Position numbers and translations under genes: made by a program. Source: Pseudarthrobacter oxydans (GTDB taxonomy: Bacteria; Actinomycetota; Actinomycetes; Actinomycetales; Micrococcaceae). Taken from it: 64,000 nucleotides of DNA. Location: contig NZ_JABTYH010000012.1 in assembly GCF_013314975.1 (NCBI RefSeq), positions 1 to 64,000 of the forward strand, in the 5' to 3' direction. The notes beneath the pieces were generated by a model. The model was given only the letters and a program-made list of their open reading frames with translations. It did not search any database and was not told the DNA's origin. Positions 42,039-50,501 of this stretch are shown here, in pieces (positions within the stretch are counted from its first letter, which is position 1; each line of letters begins with the position of its first letter).

Positions 42039-43778
42039 TTGACTGAACACCTGACCCTCTCCGGCGTCTCCCACGGCTATGGCGACCGCCTGCTGCTGGA
42101 CGGCATCATCCTGGCCATCACCCCCGGCGAACACGTGGCCGTCGTCGGCGAAAACGGCGCCGGCAAATCCACCCTGCTGCGACTCCTCGCCGGCCTCGAA
42201 ACCCCGGACGAAGGCGCGGCGGCAATCCAGGGCCGGGTGGGCTACCTCGCCCAGACCCATGGCCTGCCGGAAACCTTCACCGTGGGTGCCGCCGTCGACG
42301 CTTCCCTGGCCGCCCTGCGTGCCATCGAAGCGGAGCTTGACCGGCTGGAGGCGGGGCTGGCTGACGCCGGTGACGACGAGCTGGAAACCTACGGCAGGCT
42401 CCAGACGGAATACCAGCTGCGGGAAGGCTACGCAGCGGAGTCCCGGGTGGAAGCTGCGCTGGACCGGCTTGGCCTGGGCGGCCTTGACCGGAGCCGGGTG
42501 CTGGGATCGCTGTCCGGCGGGGAGCAGGAGCGGGTGGCCTTGGCGTGTGTCCTGGCCGATCCCGCGGACATCCTGCTCCTGGACGAACCCACCAACCACC
42601 TTGACGCCCGCGGAACGGCCTGGCTGGAGGACCGGCTGGCGGCCCACCGCGGCACCGTGGTGGTGGTGTCCCATGACAGGGTGCTCCTCCGCAAGGTGGC
42701 CAGCACCATCATCGAAGTGGATGCCGAGCGCCGCGCCGTGACCCGCTACGGCAACGGCTACGACGGCTACCTCCGGGAGAAGGCGGCCGAACGCGCGCGC
42801 TGGGTCCAGCAGTACCACACCTGGATTGATGCGATGGAGTCCGAAAAACGGCAGGCAGAGACTGTTGCCGGCACCATGGGGTACGGGCGCAAGCGCGACG
42901 GCGACAAGATGGGCTTCGACTTCAAGGCAGGCACCTGGCAGAAGGCCGCCAGCAGCCAGGTCCGGAACGCCCAGGAACGCCTGCGCCGGCTCGAAGCCAG
43001 CCCCGTGGACCGTCCGCCGGTACCCCTGCGGCTGAACGTCGATCTGGCCACGGACCCGGATGCTGCGGCGTCCGGTGCTGAGGAGTCCGGTGCTGGTCTT
43101 TCCGGGGCAGCGCAGGATGGTGCGCCGGTGCTGGCCGTGCACGGGGTGAGCGTGCCCGGCCGGCTGGGAACCACCGACTTCCAGGCGGGTGCCGGCGAGA
43201 AGATCCTGATCACCGGACCCAACGGCGCGGGCAAATCCACGCTGCTCTCCATCCTTGCCGGAACCCTGGAGCCGGCTGCCGGTTCCGTCACGCGGCCCGG
43301 ACGCGTCGGCTACCTGCAGCAGGAACTGGAGCTGCCGCAACGGCCCTCCCTGCGCCTGCTGCCGGCCTTCGCCGCGGGCCTCGGCGGCAACATCGACGAG
43401 CACGCCGAGGCCCTCCTCCGCCTGGGCCTCTTCCGCACCAGCGAGTTCCACGTGCCCGTGGGCAGCCTGTCCGCCGGCCAGCAGCGAAGGCTGGCCCTGG
43501 CACGGCTGCTGCTGGGCGGCTACGGCACCCTGGTCGTGGACGAGCCCACCAACCACCTTGCGCCCGTGCTGGTGGAACAGCTGGAGGCGGCGCTCGCCGG
43601 ATTCGCCGGGACCCTGGTGATGGTCAGCCACGACCGTGCCCTGCGGGAATGGTTCGCCGCGTGCGCACGGCGGAGCCGTGGTGGGGCCGCCGGCCCGGAA
43701 GGCACCCGGGCCGGGAACACCGCCGTCGGACGCTGGACCAGGTATTCCATGGACAAGGGCGTGCTCGCGCCGGTCTAG
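42039..43778 (+). CDS. ABC-F family ATPase
   Basis: A 579-residue protein with two ABC domains and no membrane segments. Walker A motifs are GENGAGKST (about residue 40) and GPNGAGKST (about 395). Signatures are LSGGEQERVALA and LSAGQQRRLALA, and Walker B motifs are ILLLDEPTNHLD and LVVDEPTNHLAP. The interdomain linker holds the coiled-coil P-site tRNA-interaction region (QYHTWIDAMESEKRQAE). ABC-F proteins act on ribosomes; some protect against ribosome-targeting antibiotics. The second Walker B lacks the usual Asp after His-Leu. A TTG start is chosen, close to GAGGA; the leader before it has attenuator-like features. Confidence 0.88.
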   Translation: MTEHLTLSGVSHGYGDRLLLDGIILAITPGEHVAVVGENGAGKSTLLRLLAGLETPDEGAAAIQGRVGYLAQTHGLPETFTVGAAVDASLAALRAIEAELDRLEAGLADAGDDELETYGRLQTEYQLREGYAAESRVEAALDRLGLGGLDRSRVLGSLSGGEQERVALACVLADPADILLLDEPTNHLDARGTAWLEDRLAAHRGTVVVVSHDRVLLRKVASTIIEVDAERRAVTRYGNGYDGYLREKAAERARWVQQYHTWIDAMESEKRQAETVAGTMGYGRKRDGDKMGFDFKAGTWQKAASSQVRNAQERLRRLEASPVDRPPVPLRLNVDLATDPDAAASGAEESGAGLSGAAQDGAPVLAVHGVSVPGRLGTTDFQAGAGEKILITGPNGAGKSTLLSILAGTLEPAAGSVTRPGRVGYLQQELELPQRPSLRLLPAFAAGLGGNIDEHAEALLRLGLFRTSEFHVPVGSLSAGQQRRLALARLLLGGYGTLVVDEPTNHLAPVLVEQLEAALAGFAGTLVMVSHDRALREWFAACARRSRGGAAGPEGTRAGNTAVGRWTRYSMDKGVLAPV

Positions 43779-43808
43779 GCACTCCCGGGGCATAGGCCGA
43801 CCGGATTT

Positions 43809-43888
43809 GCGTCACTTTTGGCCGTGCAGCGGCGCAGCCGGCCCGGATTGGCGCGGTTTCCTCCCGCCTCGCAGGACAAAAGCGACGC
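43809..43888. repeat. Palindromic element before the nitrite reductase operon
   Basis: GCGTCACTTTTG (43809-43820) and CAAAAGCGACGC (43877-43888) are inverted copies matching at 11 of 12 positions, separated by 56 bases of GC-rich sequence. It is seen once in the window. The rest of the gap 43779-44023 has no other gene, and GCGTTAAGCAGTCTTTAC near 43930 may hold the operon promoter, which I cannot define. Confidence 0.4.
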
Positions 43889-44023
43889 ATGTGGGGCGGC
43901 AGCCAGCCTGTGGACCGGTGAGATTTGCGTTAAGCAGTCTTTACCGGGGGACCGGCAGGCGGAAACATCGGCGGCGGAAGATAGGGCCATGCCCGTCATT
44001 CCGCCGGCCGAAAGGATCTGCCC

Positions 44024-44371
44024 GTGATCACCAGGAACCTTTTCATGCAGGGCATCTACCACTTCCAAGGCGTGGGGATGGAGAAACCCGTGCCCCTGCA
44101 CAGCGAGCTCTCGCACTATGTCCCGGACGGCGTCGTCAACCAGGCGCTGTACTTCCGCGGCGGCAACTGCAGCGCCGAACTGATCGCCGTGGTGCTGATG
44201 CGCAATGGCGTGCCCATGCGGTATTTCCCCATTGGAGCCAAGGGCGACGTCCACGTCCCGCTGCGCGTGGTGGAGGACATCGAGGGCGGTTCGGCCATCG
44301 AGCTGTACCTGGCCGCGCCGGAGGGCGTCAACGGCACCGTGGTGATCGACCTGGGCATGGTGGAGCACTGA
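44024..44371 (+). CDS. Conserved small protein linked to nitrite reductase
   Basis: A 115-residue soluble protein with no motif I can assign. It reads as a beta-rich domain: LSHYVPDGVVNQALYFRGGN, then SAELIAVVLMRNGVPMRYFP, and a C-terminal strand GTVVIDLGMV. Homologues beside nirB in Arthrobacter are sometimes labelled 'molybdopterin oxidoreductase', a name the sequence does not support because there are no cofactor motifs. A GTG start follows AAAGGA. It overlaps nirB by one base (TGATG), so it is co-translated with the nitrite reductase. A regulatory, chaperone or stabilising role for NirB is possible. Confidence 0.7.
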   Translation: MITRNLFMQGIYHFQGVGMEKPVPLHSELSHYVPDGVVNQALYFRGGNCSAELIAVVLMRNGVPMRYFPIGAKGDVHVPLRVVEDIEGGSAIELYLAAPEGVNGTVVIDLGMVEH

Positions 44372-46899
44372 TGACCAGCGTGGCCGAACGGGCCCAACCC
44401 CGGCCAGGCGGCCGGGCACGCAGCCGGGACAGCCGCCGCCGCCTGGTGGTCATCGGGAACGGGATGGCCGGAGCCCGCGCGGTGGAGGAGATCCTGGCCA
44501 GGGGCGGTGCGGAGCAGTTCAGCATCACCATGTTCGGAGACGAACCCTACGGCAACTACAACCGGATCATGCTCAGCCACGTCCTCTCCGGGGAGGAAAG
44601 CGATGCGGACATCTTCCTCAACCCGCTGTCCTGGTATGAGGACAACGGCATCACGCTCCACGCGGGGGTCCGGGCGGACAGGATCGACCGGTTCGCCAAG
44701 CACGTGTTTTCCAGCGACGGCCGGGTGACTCCCTACGACACCCTGATCATCGCCACGGGCAGCCGCCCGCACCTGCCCCCGATGGACGGCCTCTACACGC
44801 CCGGCGGCTCGGTCAAACCAGGCGTCTTCGGCTTCCGCACCATCGACGACACCCGCAAAATGGCCGAGCACGCCCGGCATGACCATCACCGGCATGCCGT
44901 GGTGATCGGCGGGGGCCTCCTGGGGCTGGAGGCCGCCGCCGGGCTGCGCAGCTTCGGGCTGGGGGTGGACGTGGTCCACTCGGGCGGCCACCTCATGAGC
45001 GCGCAGATGGGGCCCGACGGCGGTGCGGTGCTCCGCCGGAGCGTTGAGGTCCTGGGCATCGGGGTACTGACGGGCACCCGGACCACCGCCGTGCTCGGCA
45101 GGGACAGGGTGACCGGCGTCAGCCTCCGGGACCGGCCGGACATTGACTGCGACATGGTGGTGGTGGCGGCCGGGATCCGTCCCAACGTGGACCTGGCCGT
45201 CCTCGGCGGACTCCCGGTGGAGCGGGCCATCGTGGTGGATGACCGGCTGCGCGTGCAGGACGAGGACGACATCTACGCCGTGGGGGAGTGCGTCCAGCAC
45301 CGCGGCGAGGTGTACGGGCTGGTGGCACCGCTGTGGGAGCAGGCGGTGGTGCTGGCAAACCATGTGACCGGCGCGGACACCAGCGCCGCGTACCTGGGTT
45401 CGCGGACCGCCACCAAGCTCAAGGTGGCAGGGGTGGAGGTCGCGTCCATGGGCCTGCAGGGGCCGGAGCTCGACACCGACGAGCATATTGTTTTCTCCGA
45501 ACCCAGCCGCGGGGTCTTCAAGTCCATCGTGGTCCGCGACAACAAGATGGTGGGCGCCACCCTCCTGGGCGACAGCCGCAAGGTGGCGTTCCTGACCCAG
45601 GCCTACGACCGCGGCCTTCCGCTGCCCGAGGAGCGGCTCGGCCTGATGTTCGATCTGGGGACTCCCGGGGAGGACGTGGGCGTCGCAGAACTGGACGACG
45701 ACGCCCAGGTCTGCAACTGCAACGGTGTCAGTAAAAAGGACCTGGCCACGGCAGTGCGGGGTGGCTGCGCCTCGGTAGCCGGGGCCATGGACGCCACCCG
45801 GGCCGGAAAGGGCTGTGGCTCGTGCAAGCTCCTGGTGAAACAGGTGGTGGAGTGGGCCGCGGACGGGGCTGTTGAAGAGGACCCAGCCGCCTCCTACTAC
45901 GTGCCCGGAATCCCCCTGGACAAGGCCGCCTTGATGGCAGAGATCCGGAAACGCGGGCTCCGGTCTGTTTCGGCCGTGTTCCACGCGCTGGCCCCGGGCG
46001 GCGCCGAGGACGCGAAGTCCAAAATGGGCCTGGCATCCCTGCTCAAGATGATGCTCGCGGACCAGTACGTCGACGAACGCGATGCCCGCTTCATCAACGA
46101 CAGGGTCCACGCCAACATCCAGCGGGACGGCACCTTCTCCGTGGTGCCGCAGATGAAGGGCGGCGTCACGTCCGTGCAGCAGCTGCGCCGGATCGCGGAC
46201 GTGGCCGAGAAGTACAACGTGCCCCTGATCAAGCTCACCGGCGGCCAGCGGATCGACCTGCTGGGCATCCCCAAGGAGGACCTGCCACAGGTCTGGGCCG
46301 ACCTGGGCATGCCCTCCGGGTACGCCTACGGCAAGAGCTTCCGCACCGTGAAGACCTGTGTTGGGAAGGATTTCTGCCGCTACGGGACGGGGGACTCCAC
46401 CAGGCTGGGCATCGAGATCGAATCCCGGTTCCAGGGCATCGAGTCGCCGGCCAAGTTGAAGCTGGCAGTCTCCGGCTGCCCCCGCAACTGCGCGGAATCC
46501 CTGGTCAAGGACGTGGGCGTGGTGGCCGTGGAAGGCGGCCGCTGGGAAATCTACGTTGGGGGAGCGGCGGGGGCCCACATCCGCAAGGGAGACCTCTTGG
46601 CCACCGTTGACAGCCCCGAAGAGGTGCAGGTCCTCACCGGGCGTTTCATGCAGTACTACCGCGAACACGCCAACTGGCTCGAGCGGACCTACGCCTTTGT
46701 GCCCCGGGTGGGCATCGAGCATCTCCGCGCGGTGATCGTCGAGGATGCGGAGGGGATCGCGGCGCAGCTGGATGCCGCGATGCAGGCGTCCGTGGACAGC
46801 TACGTGGATCCGTGGAGCGAACGCGCGGATCCGCTGACGCCCGGCCAGTTCAGGACGTCCCTGCCGCTGACGGTCCTTCCACAGGTGCCGGTCCGATGA
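44371..46899 (+). CDS. nirB: Assimilatory NAD(P)H nitrite reductase, large subunit
   Basis: An 842-residue flavo-sirohaem enzyme reducing nitrite to ammonium. Domains in order: FAD/NAD(P)H module (VIGNGMAGARAVEEIL near residue 27, second Rossmann VVIGGGLLGLEAAAGL near 175), BFD-like [2Fe-2S] domain (CNCNGV near 448, then CGSC), ferredoxin-like nitrite/sulfite reductase half domain, and the sirohaem/[4Fe-4S] domain with Cys-x5-Cys CVGKDFC (about 661) and SGCPRNC (about 700). All cluster cysteines are present. The open frame upstream of the ATG is rejected because the ATG overlaps the preceding stop. The four-base overlap with nirD implies one operon. Confidence 0.94.
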   Translation: MTSVAERAQPRPGGRARSRDSRRRLVVIGNGMAGARAVEEILARGGAEQFSITMFGDEPYGNYNRIMLSHVLSGEESDADIFLNPLSWYEDNGITLHAGVRADRIDRFAKHVFSSDGRVTPYDTLIIATGSRPHLPPMDGLYTPGGSVKPGVFGFRTIDDTRKMAEHARHDHHRHAVVIGGGLLGLEAAAGLRSFGLGVDVVHSGGHLMSAQMGPDGGAVLRRSVEVLGIGVLTGTRTTAVLGRDRVTGVSLRDRPDIDCDMVVVAAGIRPNVDLAVLGGLPVERAIVVDDRLRVQDEDDIYAVGECVQHRGEVYGLVAPLWEQAVVLANHVTGADTSAAYLGSRTATKLKVAGVEVASMGLQGPELDTDEHIVFSEPSRGVFKSIVVRDNKMVGATLLGDSRKVAFLTQAYDRGLPLPEERLGLMFDLGTPGEDVGVAELDDDAQVCNCNGVSKKDLATAVRGGCASVAGAMDATRAGKGCGSCKLLVKQVVEWAADGAVEEDPAASYYVPGIPLDKAALMAEIRKRGLRSVSAVFHALAPGGAEDAKSKMGLASLLKMMLADQYVDERDARFINDRVHANIQRDGTFSVVPQMKGGVTSVQQLRRIADVAEKYNVPLIKLTGGQRIDLLGIPKEDLPQVWADLGMPSGYAYGKSFRTVKTCVGKDFCRYGTGDSTRLGIEIESRFQGIESPAKLKLAVSGCPRNCAESLVKDVGVVAVEGGRWEIYVGGAAGAHIRKGDLLATVDSPEEVQVLTGRFMQYYREHANWLERTYAFVPRVGIEHLRAVIVEDAEGIAAQLDAAMQASVDSYVDPWSERADPLTPGQFRTSLPLTVLPQVPVR

Positions 46900-47231
46900 G
46901 CGCCTCCGGCGCGGCTCCAGCCTCACACGTCCTCGGCCCCGTGGACCAGGTTCCGTTGGGCGAGGGAAGGGCGTTTGTGGTGGACGGCCAACAGGTGGCC
47001 GTCTTCCGGCTGCGCGACGGAACGGTGCGGGCGCTCGCGGCAGTCTGCCCGCACCGGGGCGGACCCATCGCGGACGGCACCATCGACCGCCAGCAGGTGA
47101 TCTGCCCGTTGCACCAGCACGCGTTCGACCTCACCAGCGGCTGCTCCACCACCGGTGCCGAACCGCTGCAGGCCTACCGCGTCAGCGTGGATGGTGAGCA
47201 GAACCTTGTGCTGGAGGCCGGTGGGGTGTAG
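46896..47231 (+). CDS. nirD: Nitrite reductase small subunit (Rieske-type)
   Basis: A 111-residue Rieske-fold protein. The [2Fe-2S] ligands are intact: Cys-x-His in CPHRGG and Cys-x2-His in CPLHQH. E. coli NirD has lost these residues, so this subunit probably does hold a cluster. It pairs with NirB in nitrite assimilation. The start overlaps the nirB stop (ATGA). Confidence 0.9.
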   Translation: MSASGAAPASHVLGPVDQVPLGEGRAFVVDGQQVAVFRLRDGTVRALAAVCPHRGGPIADGTIDRQQVICPLHQHAFDLTSGCSTTGAEPLQAYRVSVDGEQNLVLEAGGV

Positions 47232-47406
47232 TGCGGGTCACGTAGCACCCCGGTGGGTCTTGTAGGATAGACGAGCCGCGCGAAGCTTCGGCGCCACGAG
47301 AGATTCCGCTCACATCCGGATGCCCATGAGGCAATAAACCGAATTTTGTGGGCTAAATCATGCGTGCGCCGGATGCGGCCAACCCCCCAACCCACAAGGA
47401 ACAGTT

Positions 47407-48867
47407 GTGCCTCAAAGTACCCCCACAGATCTCCAGAACCCCACGGCACCATCCGCCGCCGTCGACCCCTCCCTCAGCGCCGAGGGTTACAGCAAGACGC
47501 TGGGCAGGCGCCACGTCACCATGATCGCCATGGGCGGTGCCATCGGCGTCGGCCTCTTCATGGGCGCCGGCGGACGCCTGGCCTCCACCGGCCCCGCCCT
47601 GATCTTCTCCTACGCCATTGCCGGCGTCATCGCCTACCTGCTCATGCGGGCACTCGGCGAGCTCATCATGTACCGCCAGACCTCGGGTTCGTTCGTGAGC
47701 TACGCCGGTGAGATGTTCGGCAAAAAGGGCGCGTTCCTGTCCGGCTGGATGTACTTCATCAACTGGGGCATGACCGGCATTGCCGAGTTGATCGCCATTG
47801 GCCTGTACTTCCAGTTCTTCTTCCCCAACGTTCCGGTGGAGGCCTCAGCCATCGCTGCGCTGGCCCTGCTGGTGGCCGTCAACCTGCTGAGCGTCAAGGC
47901 GTTCGGCGAGTTCGAGTTCTGGGCCTCCTGCCTGAAGGTGGGCGCCATCCTGATCTTCCTGGTGGTGGGCACGTTCATGGTGGTCACCAACGCCCAGGTG
48001 GGCGACGGCAACGCCTCCGTGGCCAACCTGTTCGCGGCCGAAGGCGGCATGTTCCCCAAGGGCGCCCTGGTGATGGTGCTGGTGCTCAACGCCGTGATCT
48101 TCGCCTACAACGGCATCGAACTGGTGGGCATCACCGCCGGCGAGATGCAGAACCCGCAGCGCGAAGTCCCCAAGGCGATCCGCGCCGTCGTCCTCCGCAT
48201 CGTGGTGTTCTACGTCGGTTCCGTGACCCTGCTCGCCATGCTGCTGCCGTCCGACCAGTACGTGGCCGGCACCTCCCCGTTCGTCACGGTGTTCGGCCAG
48301 ATGGGCCTCGCCTGGGTGGGCGACGTGATGAACATGATCGTGATCACCGCGGCGCTGTCCTCCTGCAACTCAGGCCTGTACTCGATCGGCCGCGTCTTCC
48401 GCACCATGGCCAACAACGGCCACGCCCCGCAGTGGCTCACCCGGATGTCCCGCCGCCACGTTCCGTACGCGGCCATCCTGGCCATCGCGGCGTTCTACCT
48501 GGTGGGCATCCTGCTGAACATCTGGCTGGGCGGCTCGCACGCCTTCGACCTCGCCCTGAACACGGCGTCCATCGGCGTGATCTTCACCTGGGGTGCCATA
48601 TTTGCCAGCCAGATCGCGCTGCGCCACAAGAAGGGCGTCACCTCCAGCCTGCCGATGCCCGGCTCCCCGTGGACCAGCTGGGCCGGCCTGGTCTCGCTGC
48701 TGGTCATCACGGTGCTGATCGGCTTCGACACCATGACCAGCAAGTCCGGCGAGGTGTTCTACCTGGGCCTGTGGACCCTGGCCGCCATCCCGTTCTTCGC
48801 ACTGCTCCTGTGGCTCGGCTGGCAGAAGGTCAAGGCCAACGAACCGAAGCACGTGCTCTACAACTAG
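47407..48867 (+). CDS. Amino acid permease (AnsP/CycA-like)
   Basis: A 486-residue APC-superfamily transporter with twelve hydrophobic segments. The first helix motif MIAMGGAIGVGLFMGAG and the loop ALGELIMYRQTSGSFVSYA are typical of amino acid:proton symporters. Within the family it most resembles L-asparagine permease AnsP, with D-Ser/D-Ala/Gly permease CycA as the alternative; the substrate cannot be proved. A GTG start follows AAGGAACA. A TAGGAT -10 lies about 140 bases upstream, leaving a long leader with an imperfect palindrome around GAAGCTTC. Its position after nirBD suits nitrogen acquisition. Confidence 0.85.
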   Translation: MPQSTPTDLQNPTAPSAAVDPSLSAEGYSKTLGRRHVTMIAMGGAIGVGLFMGAGGRLASTGPALIFSYAIAGVIAYLLMRALGELIMYRQTSGSFVSYAGEMFGKKGAFLSGWMYFINWGMTGIAELIAIGLYFQFFFPNVPVEASAIAALALLVAVNLLSVKAFGEFEFWASCLKVGAILIFLVVGTFMVVTNAQVGDGNASVANLFAAEGGMFPKGALVMVLVLNAVIFAYNGIELVGITAGEMQNPQREVPKAIRAVVLRIVVFYVGSVTLLAMLLPSDQYVAGTSPFVTVFGQMGLAWVGDVMNMIVITAALSSCNSGLYSIGRVFRTMANNGHAPQWLTRMSRRHVPYAAILAIAAFYLVGILLNIWLGGSHAFDLALNTASIGVIFTWGAIFASQIALRHKKGVTSSLPMPGSPWTSWAGLVSLLVITVLIGFDTMTSKSGEVFYLGLWTLAAIPFFALLLWLGWQKVKANEPKHVLYN

Positions 48868-48886
48868 CGCCCACAGCAGGACGCAC

Positions 48887-48924
48887 GACGGCGGGACACC
48901 CCTTGGGAGGGGAGTCCCGCCGTC
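48887..48924 (+). terminator. Terminator after the amino acid permease
   Basis: GACGGCGGGAC and GTCCCGCCGTC form a perfect 11-bp stem that continues inward as CCCCT/AGGGG with one mismatch and a TGGG loop. It begins 20 bases past the stop. The T-run is poor. Confidence 0.7.
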
Positions 48925-48940
48925 GGCGTTTCCCGGCATT

Positions 48941-48994
48941 GATTGCTCCGCAACTGCCGTTTTGGGGCCTCAAAAGGACCGCTACGGAGCAATC
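48941..48994. repeat. REP-like palindrome, family B, copy 1 (upstream of dinB)
   Basis: GATTGCTCCG and CGGAGCAATC are perfect 10-bp ends of an imperfect palindrome whose core reads ACTGCCGTTTTGGGGCC. A second copy with its core in the opposite orientation lies at 50126-50187, so the two bracket the dinB gene. Confidence 0.65.
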
Positions 48995-49047
48995 GCTGGG
49001 GACGGTAGCGGTGGTGCGGAGCGCCCGGCGGGGGCAGACTTGGGCGT

Positions 49048-50118
49048 GTGGACGAACCGTGGGTGCTGCATGTGGACCTTGACCAGTTCATCGCAGCCGT
49101 CGAAGTGCTCCGCCGGCCCGAGCTCGCGGGGAAGGCGGTGATTGTTGGCGGCCGCGGTGATCCCACCGAGCGGGCAGTGGTGTCCACGGCGTCCTACGAA
49201 GCCAGGGCCTACGGCGTGGGCTCGGGGATGCCGCTGCGCATCGCAGCACGGAAAGTTCCCGACGCCGTGATCCTGCCCGTGGATCACGAGGCCTACCTTG
49301 AGGCGTCCGAGAAGGTCATGGCGGTGCTGCGCTCACAGCCCGGCGCCACGGTCCAGGTGCTTGGCTGGGATGAGGCCTTTGTTGGCGTCCGGACAGAAGA
49401 TCCGGAGGCCTATGCCCGTCGCCTGCAGCACGCCGTCCTGGAGGCGACCCTGCTGCACTGCAGCGTAGGCATCGGCGACACCTTGGTCCGCGCCAAGGTG
49501 GCAACGACGTTCGGCAAGCCGGCCGGGGTCTTCCGGCTCACGGAAGGCAACTGGCTGGAGGTCATGGGGAGCAGGCCGACGATCGAGCTGTGGGGCGTTG
49601 GGACGAAGGTGTCTGCCCGCCTGGCCAAGCTCGGCATCGGGACGGTTGCCGAGCTGGCCGCGGCCAATCCCGAGGACCTGGTCCCCGAGTTCGGCCCGAA
49701 AATGGGGCCCTGGTACGCGCAGTTGGGGCGGGGCGACGGCTCGCGGACAGTCGACGACACGCCTTGGGTGGCACGGGGGCACAGCCGCGAAACCACTTTT
49801 CAGCAGGATCTGACTGAACCCGCCCAGATTGATGGTGCCGTGAGGGAGCTGGCGGCCCACGTACTGGAGGATGTCGCCGCCGAGGGCCGCCCGGTGGTCG
49901 GGCTGACGCTCAAGGTCCGCTACGCGCCGTTCCTGACCAAGACCTACGCCCGGAAGATCCCGGAAACATCGGACCCCGCGGAAGTGCTGGAGCGCGCCCT
50001 CGACCTGGCGGCGAAGATCGAGCCGGGCCGGCCCATCCGGCTCCTCGGGCTGCGCGCCGAAATGACGATGCCCGCGGATTCCCGGCAGGGGCACACCCCG
50101 ACCCGCAGCGGATGGTGA
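49048..50118 (+). CDS. dinB: DNA polymerase IV homologue, DinB2-like
   Basis: A 356-residue Y-family DNA polymerase with a GTG start. The first catalytic motif is HVDLDQFIAAVE (residues 8-19) and the second GWDEAFVGV (about residues 109-117), so all three metal-binding acids are present. The residue after the conserved Phe is Ile-15, in the place of the Phe or Tyr steric gate that excludes ribonucleotides in most DinB proteins. Mycobacterial DinB2 also lacks the aromatic gate and inserts ribonucleotides readily, so this enzyme may as well. A helix-hairpin-helix segment (LAKLGIGTVAELAAAN) and little-finger domain follow. No beta-clamp motif is obvious at the C-terminus. Confidence 0.87.
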   Translation: MDEPWVLHVDLDQFIAAVEVLRRPELAGKAVIVGGRGDPTERAVVSTASYEARAYGVGSGMPLRIAARKVPDAVILPVDHEAYLEASEKVMAVLRSQPGATVQVLGWDEAFVGVRTEDPEAYARRLQHAVLEATLLHCSVGIGDTLVRAKVATTFGKPAGVFRLTEGNWLEVMGSRPTIELWGVGTKVSARLAKLGIGTVAELAAANPEDLVPEFGPKMGPWYAQLGRGDGSRTVDDTPWVARGHSRETTFQQDLTEPAQIDGAVRELAAHVLEDVAAEGRPVVGLTLKVRYAPFLTKTYARKIPETSDPAEVLERALDLAAKIEPGRPIRLLGLRAEMTMPADSRQGHTPTRSGW

Positions 50119-50125
50119 CGGGCTT

Positions 50126-50187
50126 CATCGATTGCTGCGTATCTGCCTTTATGGCGCCCCAAAACGGCAGTATTGGAGCAATCGATG
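50126..50187. repeat. REP-like palindrome, family B, copy 2 (downstream of dinB)
   Basis: CATCGATTGCT and AGCAATCGATG form perfect 11-bp ends. The core GGCGCCCCAAAACGGCAGT is the reverse complement of the core in copy 1. It lies between the convergent dinB and csbD stops and could also act as a terminator for both. Confidence 0.65.
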
Positions 50188-50194
50188 AAAAAAG

Positions 50195-50371
50195 CTAGTC
50201 GCGCTTGAACTCGTCCTTGACGCTCTCGCCGACCTTTTTGGCGTCGGCCTTGACCTGGTCTGCCTGGCCTTCGGCCTTCAGCCGGTCATTGTTCGTGGCG
50301 TTGCCGGCCGCTTCCTTGGCCTTGCCGCCCATGTCTTCCGCTGCGTTGCTGATCTTGTCTCCGAGGCCCAT
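50195..50371 (-). CDS. CsbD-family stress-response protein
   Basis: A 58-residue hydrophilic protein of the CsbD family: MGLGDKISNAAEDMGGKAKE, then AAGNATNNDRLKAEG and a Lys-rich helix ending in VKDEFKRD. Members are abundant general-stress proteins with an unknown biochemical role, in Bacillus controlled by sigma B. A strong AGGAGG precedes the ATG, which suggests high expression. Open sequence upstream of this start is not part of the family. Confidence 0.85.
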   Translation of the reverse strand: MGLGDKISNAAEDMGGKAKEAAGNATNNDRLKAEGQADQVKADAKKVGESVKDEFKRD

Positions 50372-50501
50372 GACGGTGGCCTCCTTTCGTTTCCGGTGAT
50401 CGAACATTTTCACACTAACACGAAGCATGCTTACTAATTCAAGTCCCCCAGAGGCGCCGGGGTTCTGTCGATTGCGGGGGTCCGGGGCTAGGCTCGAAGC
50501 C

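Noticed and set aside
43636..44370. Extension of nirB 245 codons upstream in the same frame.
   Set aside because: It would overlap the small conserved gene and the palindrome; nirB homology begins at the ATG at 44371 that overlaps the previous stop.
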